DNA of 64,000 nucleotides from Mycobacterium bohemicum DSM 44277 (GCF_001053185.1 NZ_CSTD01000002.1:565577-629576), one strand, 5' to 3'. Counted from the first letter of the stretch, positions 50,371 to 59,788 are shown. Program-made: numbers and translations. Notes: generated by a model not told the origin, from the sequence alone.

Positions 50371-50731
50371 GCCCACCTGGTGGGCTCGGATACTTCGCTC
50401 GACATCACCTTTTGGCGCTTCCATGCCGCCAGGGTTACGCGTTCGAATGATGAATGCGGAGAACAAGAATCGCGGCGCAACACCAGGCCAGGCTTGGGCG
50501 CACATCGATGACTTCGGAGCCCTGGTCGACATGGGAGTACACGCTGGACACGTGCTCGCCCAGTTTCGCGGCAAGAGCAGGAGCGTTCGACTCGGTGGTG
50601 GTGCGCACTCCGCCGGGGATGTCCTCGACCGTGCGTGTGATCTCGCCGTGTCGACAAAACATGTCCATGTAGAGGCGTATGTCGGCGGCTGAGGTGCCCA
50701 TCCTGCCGCCGCCGGTCAGGCGGATGCGCAC
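50371..50731 (-). pseudogene. Frameshifted remnant of a small conserved protein gene beside tRNA-Phe
   Basis: From ATG 50731 the minus strand reads ADIRLYMDMFCRHGEITRTV and then EDIPGGVRTTTESNAPALAA, ending in HVSSVYSHVDQGSEV. This resembles small proteins with a repeated theme of IxRxVxxLPxGVxTxTES followed by a second half with the same pattern. The continuation shifts frame after GSEV: a neighbouring frame gives MCAQ and later VERSIRAHQVG, echoing the second half but much altered. Hence a decayed gene rather than a 98-residue protein. I cannot name the family. Confidence 0.5.
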
Positions 50732-50749
50732 GACCGGTGATCCCGCGAC

Positions 50750-50830
50750 TCAGCTGAGCGCATACCCGATGCCCAGGACCGCGCCGGCGCCGAGCGCGGC
50801 GAGCACCGCTCGCCGAGTGAATCGCGGCAC
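50750..50830 (-). pseudogene. Orphan export-signal fragment (Tat-like)
   Basis: GTG 50830 to TGA 50750 encodes 26 residues: MPRFTRRAVLAALGAGAVLG plus IGYALS. The twin Arg in FTRRAVLAAL, the Ala/Leu/Gly core and the immediate stop look like a Tat signal or an anchor cut off from its passenger. It lies directly upstream of the frameshifted remnant on the same strand. It may be a genuine micro-protein, but truncation is the simpler view. Confidence 0.4.
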
Positions 50831-51077
50831 CCGAGGGCTCTTTGGCTTCTATGCCCAGGCGTGGCGCTCCGGCGCGGCAACGGCAACGAAAGCCAGTACG
50901 TCGTCGTCCGCTTCGCCGAGTCCGCCGCCGGGTCTACCCGGACTGAGGGCTGAGTGGAAGCTAGTTTGTTCGCTATGCGCTCCGATCGGGCCGGCCGTCT
51001 CGCGCCTCGGGGCTATGTCAACCTCGACTTCCACGACGCACCATTGTGCTGTTGCCTGCCCGGGTAGGGGAGTCATC

Positions 51078-52322
51078 GTGACTTGGCACCAAATCCAGCC
51101 GTTCCTCGTGGCGCTGGCGATCGGATTGCTCATCGGCTTGGAGCGCGAGCGCAGTCATAGCCGCAAGCTTCCCGCCGGGTCGCGCTCGTTCGCGCTCCTA
51201 TCGCTGGTCGGCGCCATCGCCGCGAGCCTCAACGTGTGGGCAGTGCTCTTCGGCCTCGTCGGCGTCGCGGGCCTGTTGGCGCTCGCCTACTTTCGTACCA
51301 GCGAAGCGGATCCCGGAACCACCACCGTGCTCGCCGCGCTCGTCGCCTATCTGCTCGGCGCCCTCGCCTACACGCGCCCCGCGGTGGCCGTGGCCGTCGC
51401 CGTGGTCGTCGCGGGCCTGCTGTTGTCGAAGGGCCGGATCCATCGCTTCGCCCGCGACATCATCACCGAGGTCGAACTAGAGGACGCCATCAAGTTCTTT
51501 GTGGTGGCGTTTGTGATCCTTCCGCTGCTGCCGGATCGGCCGCTCGGACCTTACGGTGTGCTCAATCCGGCGAAGGTGTGGCTCCTGGTGGTGCTGCTGA
51601 CCGGGATCGGGTGGGTCGGCCACATCGGTGTTCGGGCCCTCGGACCCGAACGCGGCATCCTCGTCACCGGTTTGGCCGGTGGTTTCGTTTCTGCGACCGC
51701 GACGACGGCGTCGATGGGCCGGTTCAGCCGGACGGCCACGAGCATGCGCGCGCCGTTGGCAAGCGCACTCCTGGCGAGTCTCGCCACCTTCGTTCAACTC
51801 CTCGTGGTGATCGGGTTCGTAGACGTCGACGTGCTGCGGCGGTTGTGGCCCCCGGTGGTCGCCGCAGCGGTCGTGCTGGTGGGTACCGCCGCTTTCGTCT
51901 ATCGGGGTGGTGCGCGAACTCGGCAGCAAAAGGTCGCGGACGGGGAAGACTTCGAGACGACGAAGGCAAGCCGTCCCTTTGCCCTGCGGCCCGCCCTGAT
52001 CCTTGCCGCGGTGCTGACCTTCGCCCTGCTTGTCGGGCGTTGGGGCGCCGACGTGCTGGGGCCCAACGGGGTGGTGCTGGCCACGTTCGCCGCGGGTCTT
52101 GCCGACGCCCACGCGGGTGCGGTTGCCGCCGCCACGCTGGCAGCCAAGGGCGACATCACGGTGGACACCGCCCTGATCGCGGTCGGCGCCGCGCTGGGCT
52201 CCAACCTGATCGTCAAGGTAGTGCTGGCCTTCCTCGCCGGCGGTCGCCGATTCGGGCTGGGATTTCTTGCCGGCACGGCCCTGTCGGCCATAGTGTTCGG
52301 CGTCGCCGTGGCCGCGCTGTGA
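51078..52322 (+). CDS. MgtC/DUF4010 multi-span membrane protein
   Basis: A 414-residue membrane protein with about 11 helices. The N-terminal part has the MgtC/SapB-like head FLVALAIGLLIGLERERSH and GSRSFALLSLVGAIAA; the C-terminal part is DUF4010, with FVSATATTASMGRFSR and FAAGLADAHAGAVAAATLAA, where the Asp/His may bind a cation. GTG 51078 follows GTAGGGGAG; the frame is open farther upstream without similarity. Probably a cation or small-solute transporter. It lies in the accessory segment after the tRNA cluster, with no operon partner. Confidence 0.85.
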   Translation: MTWHQIQPFLVALAIGLLIGLERERSHSRKLPAGSRSFALLSLVGAIAASLNVWAVLFGLVGVAGLLALAYFRTSEADPGTTTVLAALVAYLLGALAYTRPAVAVAVAVVVAGLLLSKGRIHRFARDIITEVELEDAIKFFVVAFVILPLLPDRPLGPYGVLNPAKVWLLVVLLTGIGWVGHIGVRALGPERGILVTGLAGGFVSATATTASMGRFSRTATSMRAPLASALLASLATFVQLLVVIGFVDVDVLRRLWPPVVAAAVVLVGTAAFVYRGGARTRQQKVADGEDFETTKASRPFALRPALILAAVLTFALLVGRWGADVLGPNGVVLATFAAGLADAHAGAVAAATLAAKGDITVDTALIAVGAALGSNLIVKVVLAFLAGGRRFGLGFLAGTALSAIVFGVAVAAL

Positions 52323-52524
52323 GCGCCGGGGCCGGCCGGAACGGAGGGGCCTTACTGCCCAGCGCGGGAAGGTATTGCGGCCCTAGCCGCTGCCCGGCAC
52401 CGCTGATTCGCTTGTGTCAGTGGCTTGGCCCTCGGCTTGGTGCAGCGCGGCAGGGGTGCGGCGGATTTCGGACGGGGAGATTTGTGGTGGTAGAAGGCGC
52501 GAGTCCGGGTGGGGCGGATTCAGA

Positions 52525-52848
52525 GTGACGCGAAAGTTGTTGGGTGCCATTCTCCTAGCTGCGGTTGCGTTGATCGGCGTGCCGGGAGCGGCTCAGCCCG
52601 CCCGCGCCGACGCAAACGACGACGCGTTCATCGCGGCGCTGAAGGCGGATGGCATCGACCACGAGTCGGTTCAAGCCGCGATCGCGGCCGGTCGTTTGGT
52701 CTGCCATCAGCTTGATATGGGCAAATCGCAGGACGAGATCGCGACCGACGTGATGAACAGCAGCGGCCTGGACGCCGAGCATTCCGGGTACTTCGTGGCG
52801 GTGGCCGAACGTGCGTACTGCCCGCGCTACGCGGATATTCCGTCGTGA
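52525..52848 (+). CDS. Secreted DUF732 protein
   Basis: A 107-residue exported protein typical of mycobacteria. The signal peptide MTRKLLGAILLAAVALIG ends near ARADA, followed by the DUF732 core: DDAFIAALKADGIDHESVQA, AIAAGRLVCHQLDMGKSQDE and a second Cys in ERAYCPRYADIP forming the conserved disulfide. GTG 52525 is chosen since it begins the signal peptide. Function of the family is unknown. Convergent with the SDR gene. Confidence 0.86.
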   Translation: MTRKLLGAILLAAVALIGVPGAAQPARADANDDAFIAALKADGIDHESVQAAIAAGRLVCHQLDMGKSQDEIATDVMNSSGLDAEHSGYFVAVAERAYCPRYADIPS

Positions 52849-52861
52849 CGGCCGCTGGGTT

Positions 52862-53665
52862 TCAGTGGATGCGGGCGCTGCCGCCGAGGCCGATCTCGAG
52901 CACGCTGCCGGTGATGACCCCGGGGTCGCCGACCAGATAGAGCACCCCGCGGCTGACGTCTTCGGGCTGGATCCATGGTTTTGGTATCGGGTTGGCTCTC
53001 ATCATGCGGCGCACCAGCTCGTCGGGAACGTCCCCGCCGCCCGCGGGCTGCACCATCGGCGTCTGGGTCGTGGTCGGGCAGATCACGTTGATCGTGATGC
53101 CGTCCTTGGCGACCTCGAGGGCGGCCGATTTGGCCAGCCCGATGACGCCCCACTTGGTGGCGTTGTAGGCCCCCAGCTCCGGGATGCCCATCCGCCCGCC
53201 CATCGAGGACGTCACGACGATGCGGCCGAAGCGCTGCCGGCGCATGACCGGGATGGTCGCGCGCAGCGTGTGGAACACCCCCGTCAAGTTGGTGTCGATC
53301 AGCTGCTGCCAGACGTGATCGCTGACCTCGTCCAAGGGCCCGGTGCTCACGACGCCCGCGTTGGCCACCACGACGTCGAGGCTGCCGAGGTCCTCGACGG
53401 TCTGCGCGACGGCGGCGTCGACCTGCGCCGCGTCCCGCACGTCGACCGCGATCGGCACGCACCGCCGGCCCAGCTGTTCGACGAGTGCGGCGGTGTCCCG
53501 CAGATCGCCTTCGGTGCCCAGCGGATACGTGAGGTCCTTCATCGGACCGGGCGCGTCGGCGGCGACGATGTCCGCCCCCTCGGCCGCCAATGCCAGCGCG
53601 TGGGCGCGGCCTTGCCCTCGAGCAGCACCGGTGATCAACGCGACGCGTCCGTCCAGGAAACCCAT
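52862..53665 (-). CDS. Mycofactocin-coupled SDR-type oxidoreductase
   Basis: A 267-residue SDR of the actinobacterial type whose NAD is held tightly and re-oxidised by mycofactocin. The cofactor loop ITGAARGQGRAHALALAAEG is the signature of that subgroup. NAGV, a catalytic Ser in VTSSMGG and YNATKWGVIGLAK (YxxxK) follow. Substrate unknown, possibly a terpenoid or alcohol. It begins 60 bp from the PE-PPE gene stop upstream on the same strand. Confidence 0.89.
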   Translation of the reverse strand: MGFLDGRVALITGAARGQGRAHALALAAEGADIVAADAPGPMKDLTYPLGTEGDLRDTAALVEQLGRRCVPIAVDVRDAAQVDAAVAQTVEDLGSLDVVVANAGVVSTGPLDEVSDHVWQQLIDTNLTGVFHTLRATIPVMRRQRFGRIVVTSSMGGRMGIPELGAYNATKWGVIGLAKSAALEVAKDGITINVICPTTTQTPMVQPAGGGDVPDELVRRMMRANPIPKPWIQPEDVSRGVLYLVGDPGVITGSVLEIGLGGSARIH

Positions 53666-53727
53666 AGCCGGCTACGTTAGCAGTCGTTCGCCGCGAAAAC
53701 TCTTGCCGCCGAAATGAAACGACCGCG

Positions 53728-55416
53728 TCAGAAACTTCCGTACGGGGTGCCGGTGACGATGGAATACGCGGCCTCCCCAAGGACCGTGACCTCCAACCCG
53801 GCCGTGAGGGGCAGCAATCCTGCGTCGGCGGCGATCGGGTAGCCAAAGGCGTCCATCAGCCCCGCCACGGGGTGGCCGTTGACCATCTCCGTGATTCCGT
53901 TCAGGAACAGGTTCACGTCGTACGACGGCAGGGAGACGACGACGGCGGTCGTGATGTCGGCCGTCGGGAGCAGGGTCGAGTAGCCCGTCGAGAACGCGGT
54001 CGTCGCGCCGCCGACGATCTGGGTGTTGGCCGTCTGCAGGCCCGCGATGAGGTCGGTCAGCGAGGGCGGTCCGGCCGGCAGGAGCGGCGCTCCGGGACCC
54101 GACGACAGCGACGCCAGCGCCCCGGAGAGGTCCGCCGGCGACGGCAGCTGCGGAAGCCCTTGGGTCAGAAGGTCATTGGTCGCGGCGACGATTCCCTGTT
54201 GGACTCCGTTGGCCAGGGCGGGTCCCAGGGCTGCGGTGTCGCTCAGTGGCGGCAGGAATCCGAACGGGGTGGTCACGTTGGCCGGGCCGGTGGACCAGCC
54301 GACGTCGGGGTTCCCGTAGCCCCAGTTGACCAGCGGCGTCAGGACAGGCTGTACCAGGTCCGCGATCGGGTTCCCGACGAACGGGATCAGCCGCACCGGA
54401 TCCAGCAGGGGCAGGTTCTCGGTGGGAATCATGTAGTAGGTGGTCATCGTGGGTCCCTGCGTCGGCAACTCCACCGCCGAATTGATCTGCGTGGGCGCCA
54501 GGGTTTCGTAGCCGGTGTGCACCGTGACCATGCCGGCGACGGCGTTCAGGTCGGCGAAGATGTCGATCGGGTATTGCGGAAAGTCCGCCCATCCGTCGTA
54601 TTCGAGGGTGTACACCTTGGTGACGAAGTCATTGCTGGGGGCCGGGCCCAGGGTCGAGAAGCCCAGCGTCGGCAGGCTCAGCCCCGGGAACCGGGCGTCC
54701 CAGCCCCCGTTGGGGTTCATCGAATTACCAAGCAACACAAAGTTGATCGGCAGCGGGCTCGGGGTGCCGGCCGGATCCAGCAACTGCATTTCCAGCGAAG
54801 CGATGTTGGCGCCCTGCGAATAGCCGAGGACGTTGACGGTGTTGCCGGTGGCCAGTTGCTGTTGGATCGCGTTGTTCAGGATCGTCACGCCCCGCGCTAT
54901 CGAGATGTTCTGCTGCAAATCCTTGATGCCGCTGTCGGGATATTCCCCCGCCGGCATCGCGAGGGCCTGAACGAGGCCGGCGGGGAAGTGGGGCAGCAGG
55001 TACTTGCTGACGACGTTGGCCACAAAGGATGCCGGGGGTATCGGCGTTCCGCTGCCGTCCATGACGAACGTGACGTAGGAGGCGGCCGTCGGCGCGTTGA
55101 CGGTCGATCCCCCGGCCGCGCTGAGCGCCTGCTGGCCGGCGGCCTCGGCGTCGGCATAGGCGTTGCCCGCTCCGGCCAGCGCCTGCGCCAACGCTCCGTG
55201 GAGCGCCGCCATCCGGCCGAGGAGCGCCTGCCAATCCTGGCCGTAGGCGTTGAAGACCGTCGCGATCGCCGCCGACACCTCGTCCGCCGCGGCTGCCGCC
55301 ATGCCCGTCGTCCCGCCCGCCGCGCCGGCGGCGGCGTCGCTGAGCGTCGTCCCGATCGTCGCAACGTCGGTTGCCGCCGTCGACATGACGTCCGGCCACG
55401 CCAGCAAGTACGACAT
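53728..55416 (-). CDS. PE-PPE domain serine hydrolase
   Basis: A 562-residue protein with an N-terminal PE-like helical hairpin (about 1-95) and a PE-PPE alpha/beta-hydrolase domain (about 130-370). The nucleophile is Ser200 in VLGYSQGANIA; a likely His is in VTVHTGYETL and an Asp in the EYDGWADFPQYPIDIFAD region. YADAE at about 87-91 fits the YxxxD/E type VII export signal, so it is probably secreted by an ESX system. A Gly/Ala/Pro-rich C-terminal half follows. Known relatives are esterases on short acyl esters. Confidence 0.87.
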   Translation of the reverse strand: MSYLLAWPDVMSTAATDVATIGTTLSDAAAGAAGGTTGMAAAAADEVSAAIATVFNAYGQDWQALLGRMAALHGALAQALAGAGNAYADAEAAGQQALSAAGGSTVNAPTAASYVTFVMDGSGTPIPPASFVANVVSKYLLPHFPAGLVQALAMPAGEYPDSGIKDLQQNISIARGVTILNNAIQQQLATGNTVNVLGYSQGANIASLEMQLLDPAGTPSPLPINFVLLGNSMNPNGGWDARFPGLSLPTLGFSTLGPAPSNDFVTKVYTLEYDGWADFPQYPIDIFADLNAVAGMVTVHTGYETLAPTQINSAVELPTQGPTMTTYYMIPTENLPLLDPVRLIPFVGNPIADLVQPVLTPLVNWGYGNPDVGWSTGPANVTTPFGFLPPLSDTAALGPALANGVQQGIVAATNDLLTQGLPQLPSPADLSGALASLSSGPGAPLLPAGPPSLTDLIAGLQTANTQIVGGATTAFSTGYSTLLPTADITTAVVVSLPSYDVNLFLNGITEMVNGHPVAGLMDAFGYPIAADAGLLPLTAGLEVTVLGEAAYSIVTGTPYGSF

Positions 55417-55643
55417 GGGCCATCCTTACCACGGCAACGACAACGGCATGCCGCAAACGGCGGTGGTCGGTCGGCGCCACGCCCGACGTGCGATGCTGCC
55501 TGCGAGCGGCCGGCGCTAACATCGCTCACAACTGTCGTAATGGATATGGCCACGCTTTCTTCAGTGACGATTTCCGGGCGGACGTGTTGCGCCGGGCAAA
55601 TGAAAACTCAAGCCGGAGAAGACGACCGAATAAGGAGACGAGG

Positions 55644-56582
55644 ATGGCATACGCTTTCGACCCGGAATTGGCGGAAGTGGTGCCCCTGCTGCCGACCCTG
55701 GACGGTTCCGATCCCGCGGCCGCCCGCGCGGCTCTGTCGGAGATGATCGCCCAATTGCCCGCGCCGGACGCCACGGGCGTGCAGCACGAGGACCGCGTAA
55801 TTCCGGGTCGCCCCGGCGACCCCGACGTTCCCATCCGCGTTTACCGCCCCGACGAGCGTCGTGCACCGGCCGCCGTCTACAGCGTCCACGGTGGCGGGTT
55901 CATCGCAGGTGACATCGAGACCGAACATGCCTCGAATATCCGGCTGGCGCGCGAACTGGGCATCGTCGTCGTCGCCGTCGATTACCGGCTCGCTCCGGAG
56001 ACACCGTTTCCCGGGCCGCTGGAGGACGTCTATGCCGGACTCGTATGGACCGCCCAGCACGCGGACGAGCTCGGCGTCGACGCCGGGCGCATCGCCATCT
56101 ACGGGGTCAGTGCCGGAGGCGGGTTGTGCGCGGCCTTGGCGCTGCTTGCCCGCGACCGCAACGGTCCCCGAATCGCCTTTCAGTTCCTGTCGGTGCCCGA
56201 GCTCGACGACCGCCTCACCACGGCCAGCATGACCGCCTTCACCGACACTCCGTTGTGGAATCGTCCCAATGCGGTCGCCAGCTGGGACCACTACCTGGGT
56301 CCGGGCCGCGCCGGCACCGACGACGTGTCCAGCTATGCCGCGCCCGCGCGCGCGACCGATCTGGCCGGTCTGCCGCCGGCGTACGTCTCGGTCATGCAGT
56401 TCGACCCGCTGCGCGACGAGGGCATCGCTTACGCCCTGGCCATGCTGGCGGCCGGCGTGACCGTCGAACTGCACTTGTTCCCCGGCACTTTCCACGGTTC
56501 GGCCCTCGTCCCGCACGCGGCCATCTCCCAGCGCGAGCAAGCCGAGGCCGTCGCCGTGCTGGGCCGCGCCCTCGCCCTTTAA
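55644..56582 (+). CDS. Alpha/beta hydrolase, hormone-sensitive-lipase family
   Basis: A 312-residue esterase of the HSL/Lip type. HGGGF in SVHGGGFIAGD forms the oxyanion hole, the nucleophile is in YGVSAGGGLCAA (GxSxGG), the His is in FPGTFHGSAL, and VMQFDPLRDEG provides the Asp. Start ATG 55644 follows AAGGAGACGAGG. No signal peptide, so intracellular or membrane-peripheral. Its stop overlaps the convergent CocE gene by four bases. Confidence 0.89.
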   Translation: MAYAFDPELAEVVPLLPTLDGSDPAAARAALSEMIAQLPAPDATGVQHEDRVIPGRPGDPDVPIRVYRPDERRAPAAVYSVHGGGFIAGDIETEHASNIRLARELGIVVVAVDYRLAPETPFPGPLEDVYAGLVWTAQHADELGVDAGRIAIYGVSAGGGLCAALALLARDRNGPRIAFQFLSVPELDDRLTTASMTAFTDTPLWNRPNAVASWDHYLGPGRAGTDDVSSYAAPARATDLAGLPPAYVSVMQFDPLRDEGIAYALAMLAAGVTVELHLFPGTFHGSALVPHAAISQREQAEAVAVLGRALAL

Positions 56583-58309
56583 TCGAGGGGCGGCCGGTCG
56601 AGGACCGGCAGCAGCAGCCGCGACGACGAGCGCACCGTGTTCAGGCTCGACGTCCCGACGCCGGCGTGGCGGAAGTTCATGATCGCCGGGGTGGCGGGGT
56701 CCTGATCGTCGCCGGTGAGCACCAGCCGGATCCGGTGGCCCGCTTTGAACCGTCGCGCGTTGGGCACCAACGGAATTCGGTACGTCACGTCCTCACTCAC
56801 CGGCACTCCCCGCGGGTTGCGGCACGGCAGCGCCGGAGCGCCGGGCCGGCTCGCGGCCTCGTCGACCTCGCGCATGCTGGCACGCAACCAGCCGGCGGTC
56901 ACGTCGGTGGTCTCGCCGTCGGGAGCCTCGTCCTGCAGCGTCACCATCCACGCGGTGTCGATGGCCGTCGCCGCGGCCACCAGCCGCAGCTCGACGTCGC
57001 CGATCACGTCGACGTCCTCGCTCAGCGGCGCGGTGCTCCAACGGAGCGTCTTCGGTGGATCGATGTCGCTGGCCTTGACGCGGCCCAGCCCGGGGCCGAG
57101 CACCATGAACGCGCGGTTGCCGGGCTCGCCTTCGTCGGCGTCCAGCCTTCCATCGGCGCGCAGGGCGAATTCGCGATGCGGGGTTTGCGACGGTGGCCAC
57201 GCGTCGGCCGTGCGCCACTCATCGGCGCCGGGCAGGAAGTACCGGATCGGTGGCCCCTCGGTGATTCCGGTGTCGCGGCCCTTGAGCCAGTGGTCATACC
57301 AGGCCAAGGCCTCGGTGTGCATGCTCTCCCAGGGCCAGGTCAAACCGAATCGACCCAGCATGCCCATGCGGACACACGCCTTGTGCGGCAACGCTTTCCA
57401 CGCGGCGAACGTCGACGGCAGGTGCAGCGGCACGTTCTCCCAGTCGCAGCCGAGATACACCGGAATGTCGATGTTCTCGAGCAGCGGCAGCAGGTTTCGC
57501 TCCTCCCACCACTCGTCGCGTGCCGGGTGTTTGACCGCGGCCTCGAGCCACAAATCGTCCCACGGATGCGGATCGTGCGGCAGCCGCAGCAGCTGACGCA
57601 GCATCGTCATCGCCGCCTCGCCGTTCAGGGTTGCGAATTTCCGGTGCAGCCGTGGGGTTTTCAGCACGCGGCGCGCCAGGCCGACGAGATTGCTCCGCCA
57701 GAGTTCGTCGCTGCGCTCGGAGGTCAGGCCCATCATGGCCAGGAATGGCGTGACAAAGGACGAACTGAGCAGTCCGTGGTGGTTCGCGCCCTCGTACAGG
57801 TCGGCCGTCACGGCCAGCGGAAAGATGGCCTTGAGGTGCGGAGGCCGCTCGACGGCGGCCTCGAGTTGGGTCATCGCGAAGTAGCTGATACCGATCATGC
57901 CGACGTTCCCGTCGCACCAGGGCTGCGCCGCGACCCACTCGACCAGGTCGTACATGTCGCGGCGCTCCTGGGCGTCGAAGAAGCCGAAGGTGCCGCCCGA
58001 TCCGCAGGTGCCGCGCAGGTTGGCGATCACGTGCGCATAGCCGCGCGGCACCCAGAAGTCCGTCACGCCGGCCTCGATGAAGCCGGCCGGGGCGCCGAAG
58101 TCCTGCATCTGCCGTGGATACGGCGAGGCCGCCAGCAGCGCGGGGAACCGGCCGTCGGAGTCCGGCCGGTGCACATCGGCCAGCAGGGTGGTCCCGTCGC
58201 GCACGGCGATCGCGGTGTTGATGTCGGTGCGCGCTGCGTAGGTGGGCGCGCTGAGGTTGCGGTATTGCCGTCCGGTGGTCTGGGGGCCGTTGAGGATCGC
58301 GGTGGGCAT
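56579..58309 (-). CDS. CocE/NonD family hydrolase (S15-like)
   Basis: A 576-residue hydrolase with an alpha/beta core (Ser in GMIGISYFAMTQLEAA, GxSxxx), a helical cap, and a C-terminal jelly-roll (MVTLQDEAPDGETTDV, AGHRIRLVLTGDD) as in cocaine esterase and X-Pro dipeptidyl peptidase. Ala/Pro ester or amide hydrolysis is expected; the natural substrate is unknown. The ATG at 58309 is preceded on the minus strand by TAGCGT at leaderless distance. It faces a TetR gene across a perfect 20-bp palindrome, which likely represses it. Confidence 0.88.
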   Translation of the reverse strand: MPTAILNGPQTTGRQYRNLSAPTYAARTDINTAIAVRDGTTLLADVHRPDSDGRFPALLAASPYPRQMQDFGAPAGFIEAGVTDFWVPRGYAHVIANLRGTCGSGGTFGFFDAQERRDMYDLVEWVAAQPWCDGNVGMIGISYFAMTQLEAAVERPPHLKAIFPLAVTADLYEGANHHGLLSSSFVTPFLAMMGLTSERSDELWRSNLVGLARRVLKTPRLHRKFATLNGEAAMTMLRQLLRLPHDPHPWDDLWLEAAVKHPARDEWWEERNLLPLLENIDIPVYLGCDWENVPLHLPSTFAAWKALPHKACVRMGMLGRFGLTWPWESMHTEALAWYDHWLKGRDTGITEGPPIRYFLPGADEWRTADAWPPSQTPHREFALRADGRLDADEGEPGNRAFMVLGPGLGRVKASDIDPPKTLRWSTAPLSEDVDVIGDVELRLVAAATAIDTAWMVTLQDEAPDGETTDVTAGWLRASMREVDEAASRPGAPALPCRNPRGVPVSEDVTYRIPLVPNARRFKAGHRIRLVLTGDDQDPATPAIMNFRHAGVGTSSLNTVRSSSRLLLPVLDRPPLD

Positions 58310-58321
58310 AGTTTCACGCTA

Positions 58322-58341
58322 CGTTGAGATTAGTCTCAACG
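58322..58341. promoter_or_regulatory. Palindromic operator between CocE hydrolase and TetR genes
   Basis: CGTTGAGATTAGTCTCAACG: two eight-base arms in perfect symmetry around TTAG. It lies 13 bp before the hydrolase start and 31 bp before the regulator start, next to the -10 boxes of both (TAGCGT on minus, TATGGT 58360-58365 on plus). Very likely the binding site of the adjacent TetR protein. Confidence 0.75.
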
Positions 58342-58371
58342 CAAGATGAGACTCCGCGGTATGGTGGGGCG

Positions 58372-58971
58372 GTGCCGAAGCGATCGATCGCTCCTGGGCC
58401 GCGCGACGAACGCGGCGTCCTGGCGGCGCGCATCCTGGCGGCCGCGCGCGCCGAGTTCGCCGAGCACGGCTGGGCTGGCACGGCGATCCGCGCGGTGGCC
58501 CGGGCCGCCGACGTCGACCCGGCGCTGATCTACCACTACTTCGGGTCCAAGGAGGGCCTGCTGGACGCGGCCACCGCGCCGCCGCAGAAGTGGCTCGATG
58601 CGGTCGCCGAGACGTGGGCGACCCCCAGGGCGGACCTGGGCCGGCGGCTGATCCGCACCGTCCTGGACAGCTGGACCGACGAGGACATCGGCCCGGTCAT
58701 GCGCGCGGTCGTGTTGACGGCGGCCCACGAGTCCCGGACCCGCGAAAGGCTGCGGCTGATCGTCGAGCGCGGCCTGATCGGCGGTTCCACCGTGGGCGAC
58801 GACGAACAGGACCGGCTGCGCCGCAGCGGCCTGATCGCCAGCCAGCTCATCGGGTTCGCGTTGTTGCGCTACGTCTGGCAGATCGAGCCGATCGCGTCGA
58901 TGCCCGATGAGGAGGTGGTGGCCGCGATGGCGCCGAACCTGCAGCGCTACGTCGACGGCGACCTTCGCTAG
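58372..58971 (+). CDS. TetR-family repressor of the CocE hydrolase
   Basis: A 199-residue TetR regulator. The helix-turn-helix AIRAVARAADVDPALIYHYF is near residues 44-63, and the C-terminal domain holds TetR_C helices. GTG 58372 sits six bases behind TATGGT, so the message is probably leaderless; the frame open from 58324 covers the operator and is rejected. The shared palindrome indicates control of itself and of the divergent hydrolase gene. The inducer may be an ester or amide substrate of that enzyme. Confidence 0.88.
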   Translation: MPKRSIAPGPRDERGVLAARILAAARAEFAEHGWAGTAIRAVARAADVDPALIYHYFGSKEGLLDAATAPPQKWLDAVAETWATPRADLGRRLIRTVLDSWTDEDIGPVMRAVVLTAAHESRTRERLRLIVERGLIGGSTVGDDEQDRLRRSGLIASQLIGFALLRYVWQIEPIASMPDEEVVAAMAPNLQRYVDGDLR

Positions 58972-59044
58972 CCCACCGCCGCACCTCGGCGCGCAACCGG
59001 TGTGGCCGGTGGGATTCGAGGTTGCGGGCCCGCACAATGGCCAG

Positions 59045-59731
59045 ATGTTTCGGTGTTCCTTCACGCTCACGGCTGCGACGCTCCTCGCCGTCGGCGCGGC
59101 CGCGCCGGCCTACGCCGACGTGCCGCCCGTCAGCGACGCCGCCCGCGCGGCCGGCTTCGTCGACGTGCGGACGGTCGTGCCCGACGCCGTGATCGACCTG
59201 AGGTACGCCACGACCAACAACTTCACCCACACGCAGCTGTATCCGTCGGACGCCCGATGCCTGGTGCACCAGTCCATGGCGCGGGGCCTGGCGACGGCCG
59301 CGAACGCGCTGCGGCCGCAGGGCCACCTGATGGTGTTCTGGGACTGCTACCGGCCGCACGACGTTCAGGTCAAGATGTTCAACGTGGTGCCCAACCCGGC
59401 CTGGGTGGCCCGGCCCGGCCAGTATGCGCACAGCCACGAGTCGGGGCGTTCGGTGGACGTGACCTTCACCAGCGTGCAGCCGGATTGTCCGGCCGACCGG
59501 CATGCGGACGGACTCTGCCTGGCCGACATGGGCACCGACTTCGACGACTTCACCTCGCGTGCAACGGCATACGCGACCCAAGGGGTCAGCGCCGAGGCTC
59601 AGGCCAATCGGGCCAGCCTGCGTGACGCGATGAAGTACGGCGGCCTTTCCCCGTACTCCGGTGAGTGGTGGCACTTCGACGGTCCCGGGGCCGCCGTCGA
59701 TCGCCCGATACTCGACGTGCCCGTCGATTGA
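59045..59731 (+). CDS. Secreted D-Ala-D-Ala dipeptidase-like protein (VanX family, M15D)
   Basis: A 228-residue exported zinc peptidase. Its signal peptide CSFTLTAATLLAVGAAAPAYA precedes DVPPVSDA. The M15D motifs are visible: FWDCYRPHDVQVKMF with the Arg, SHESGRSVDVTFTS (SxHxxGxxxD, two zinc ligands), MGTDFDDF and GEWWHFDG (catalytic Glu and third ligand His). VanX cleaves D-Ala-D-Ala; exported actinobacterial versions probably trim cell-wall dipeptides. Start ATG 59045. A Cys pair (DARCLVH, FWDCYRP) may form a disulfide. Confidence 0.88.
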   Translation: MFRCSFTLTAATLLAVGAAAPAYADVPPVSDAARAAGFVDVRTVVPDAVIDLRYATTNNFTHTQLYPSDARCLVHQSMARGLATAANALRPQGHLMVFWDCYRPHDVQVKMFNVVPNPAWVARPGQYAHSHESGRSVDVTFTSVQPDCPADRHADGLCLADMGTDFDDFTSRATAYATQGVSAEAQANRASLRDAMKYGGLSPYSGEWWHFDGPGAAVDRPILDVPVD

Positions 59732-59788
59732 TCTCACAATCTGAGACAGACATCTCGAAATATGAATATCCGCGGTACGCTTCGCGGC

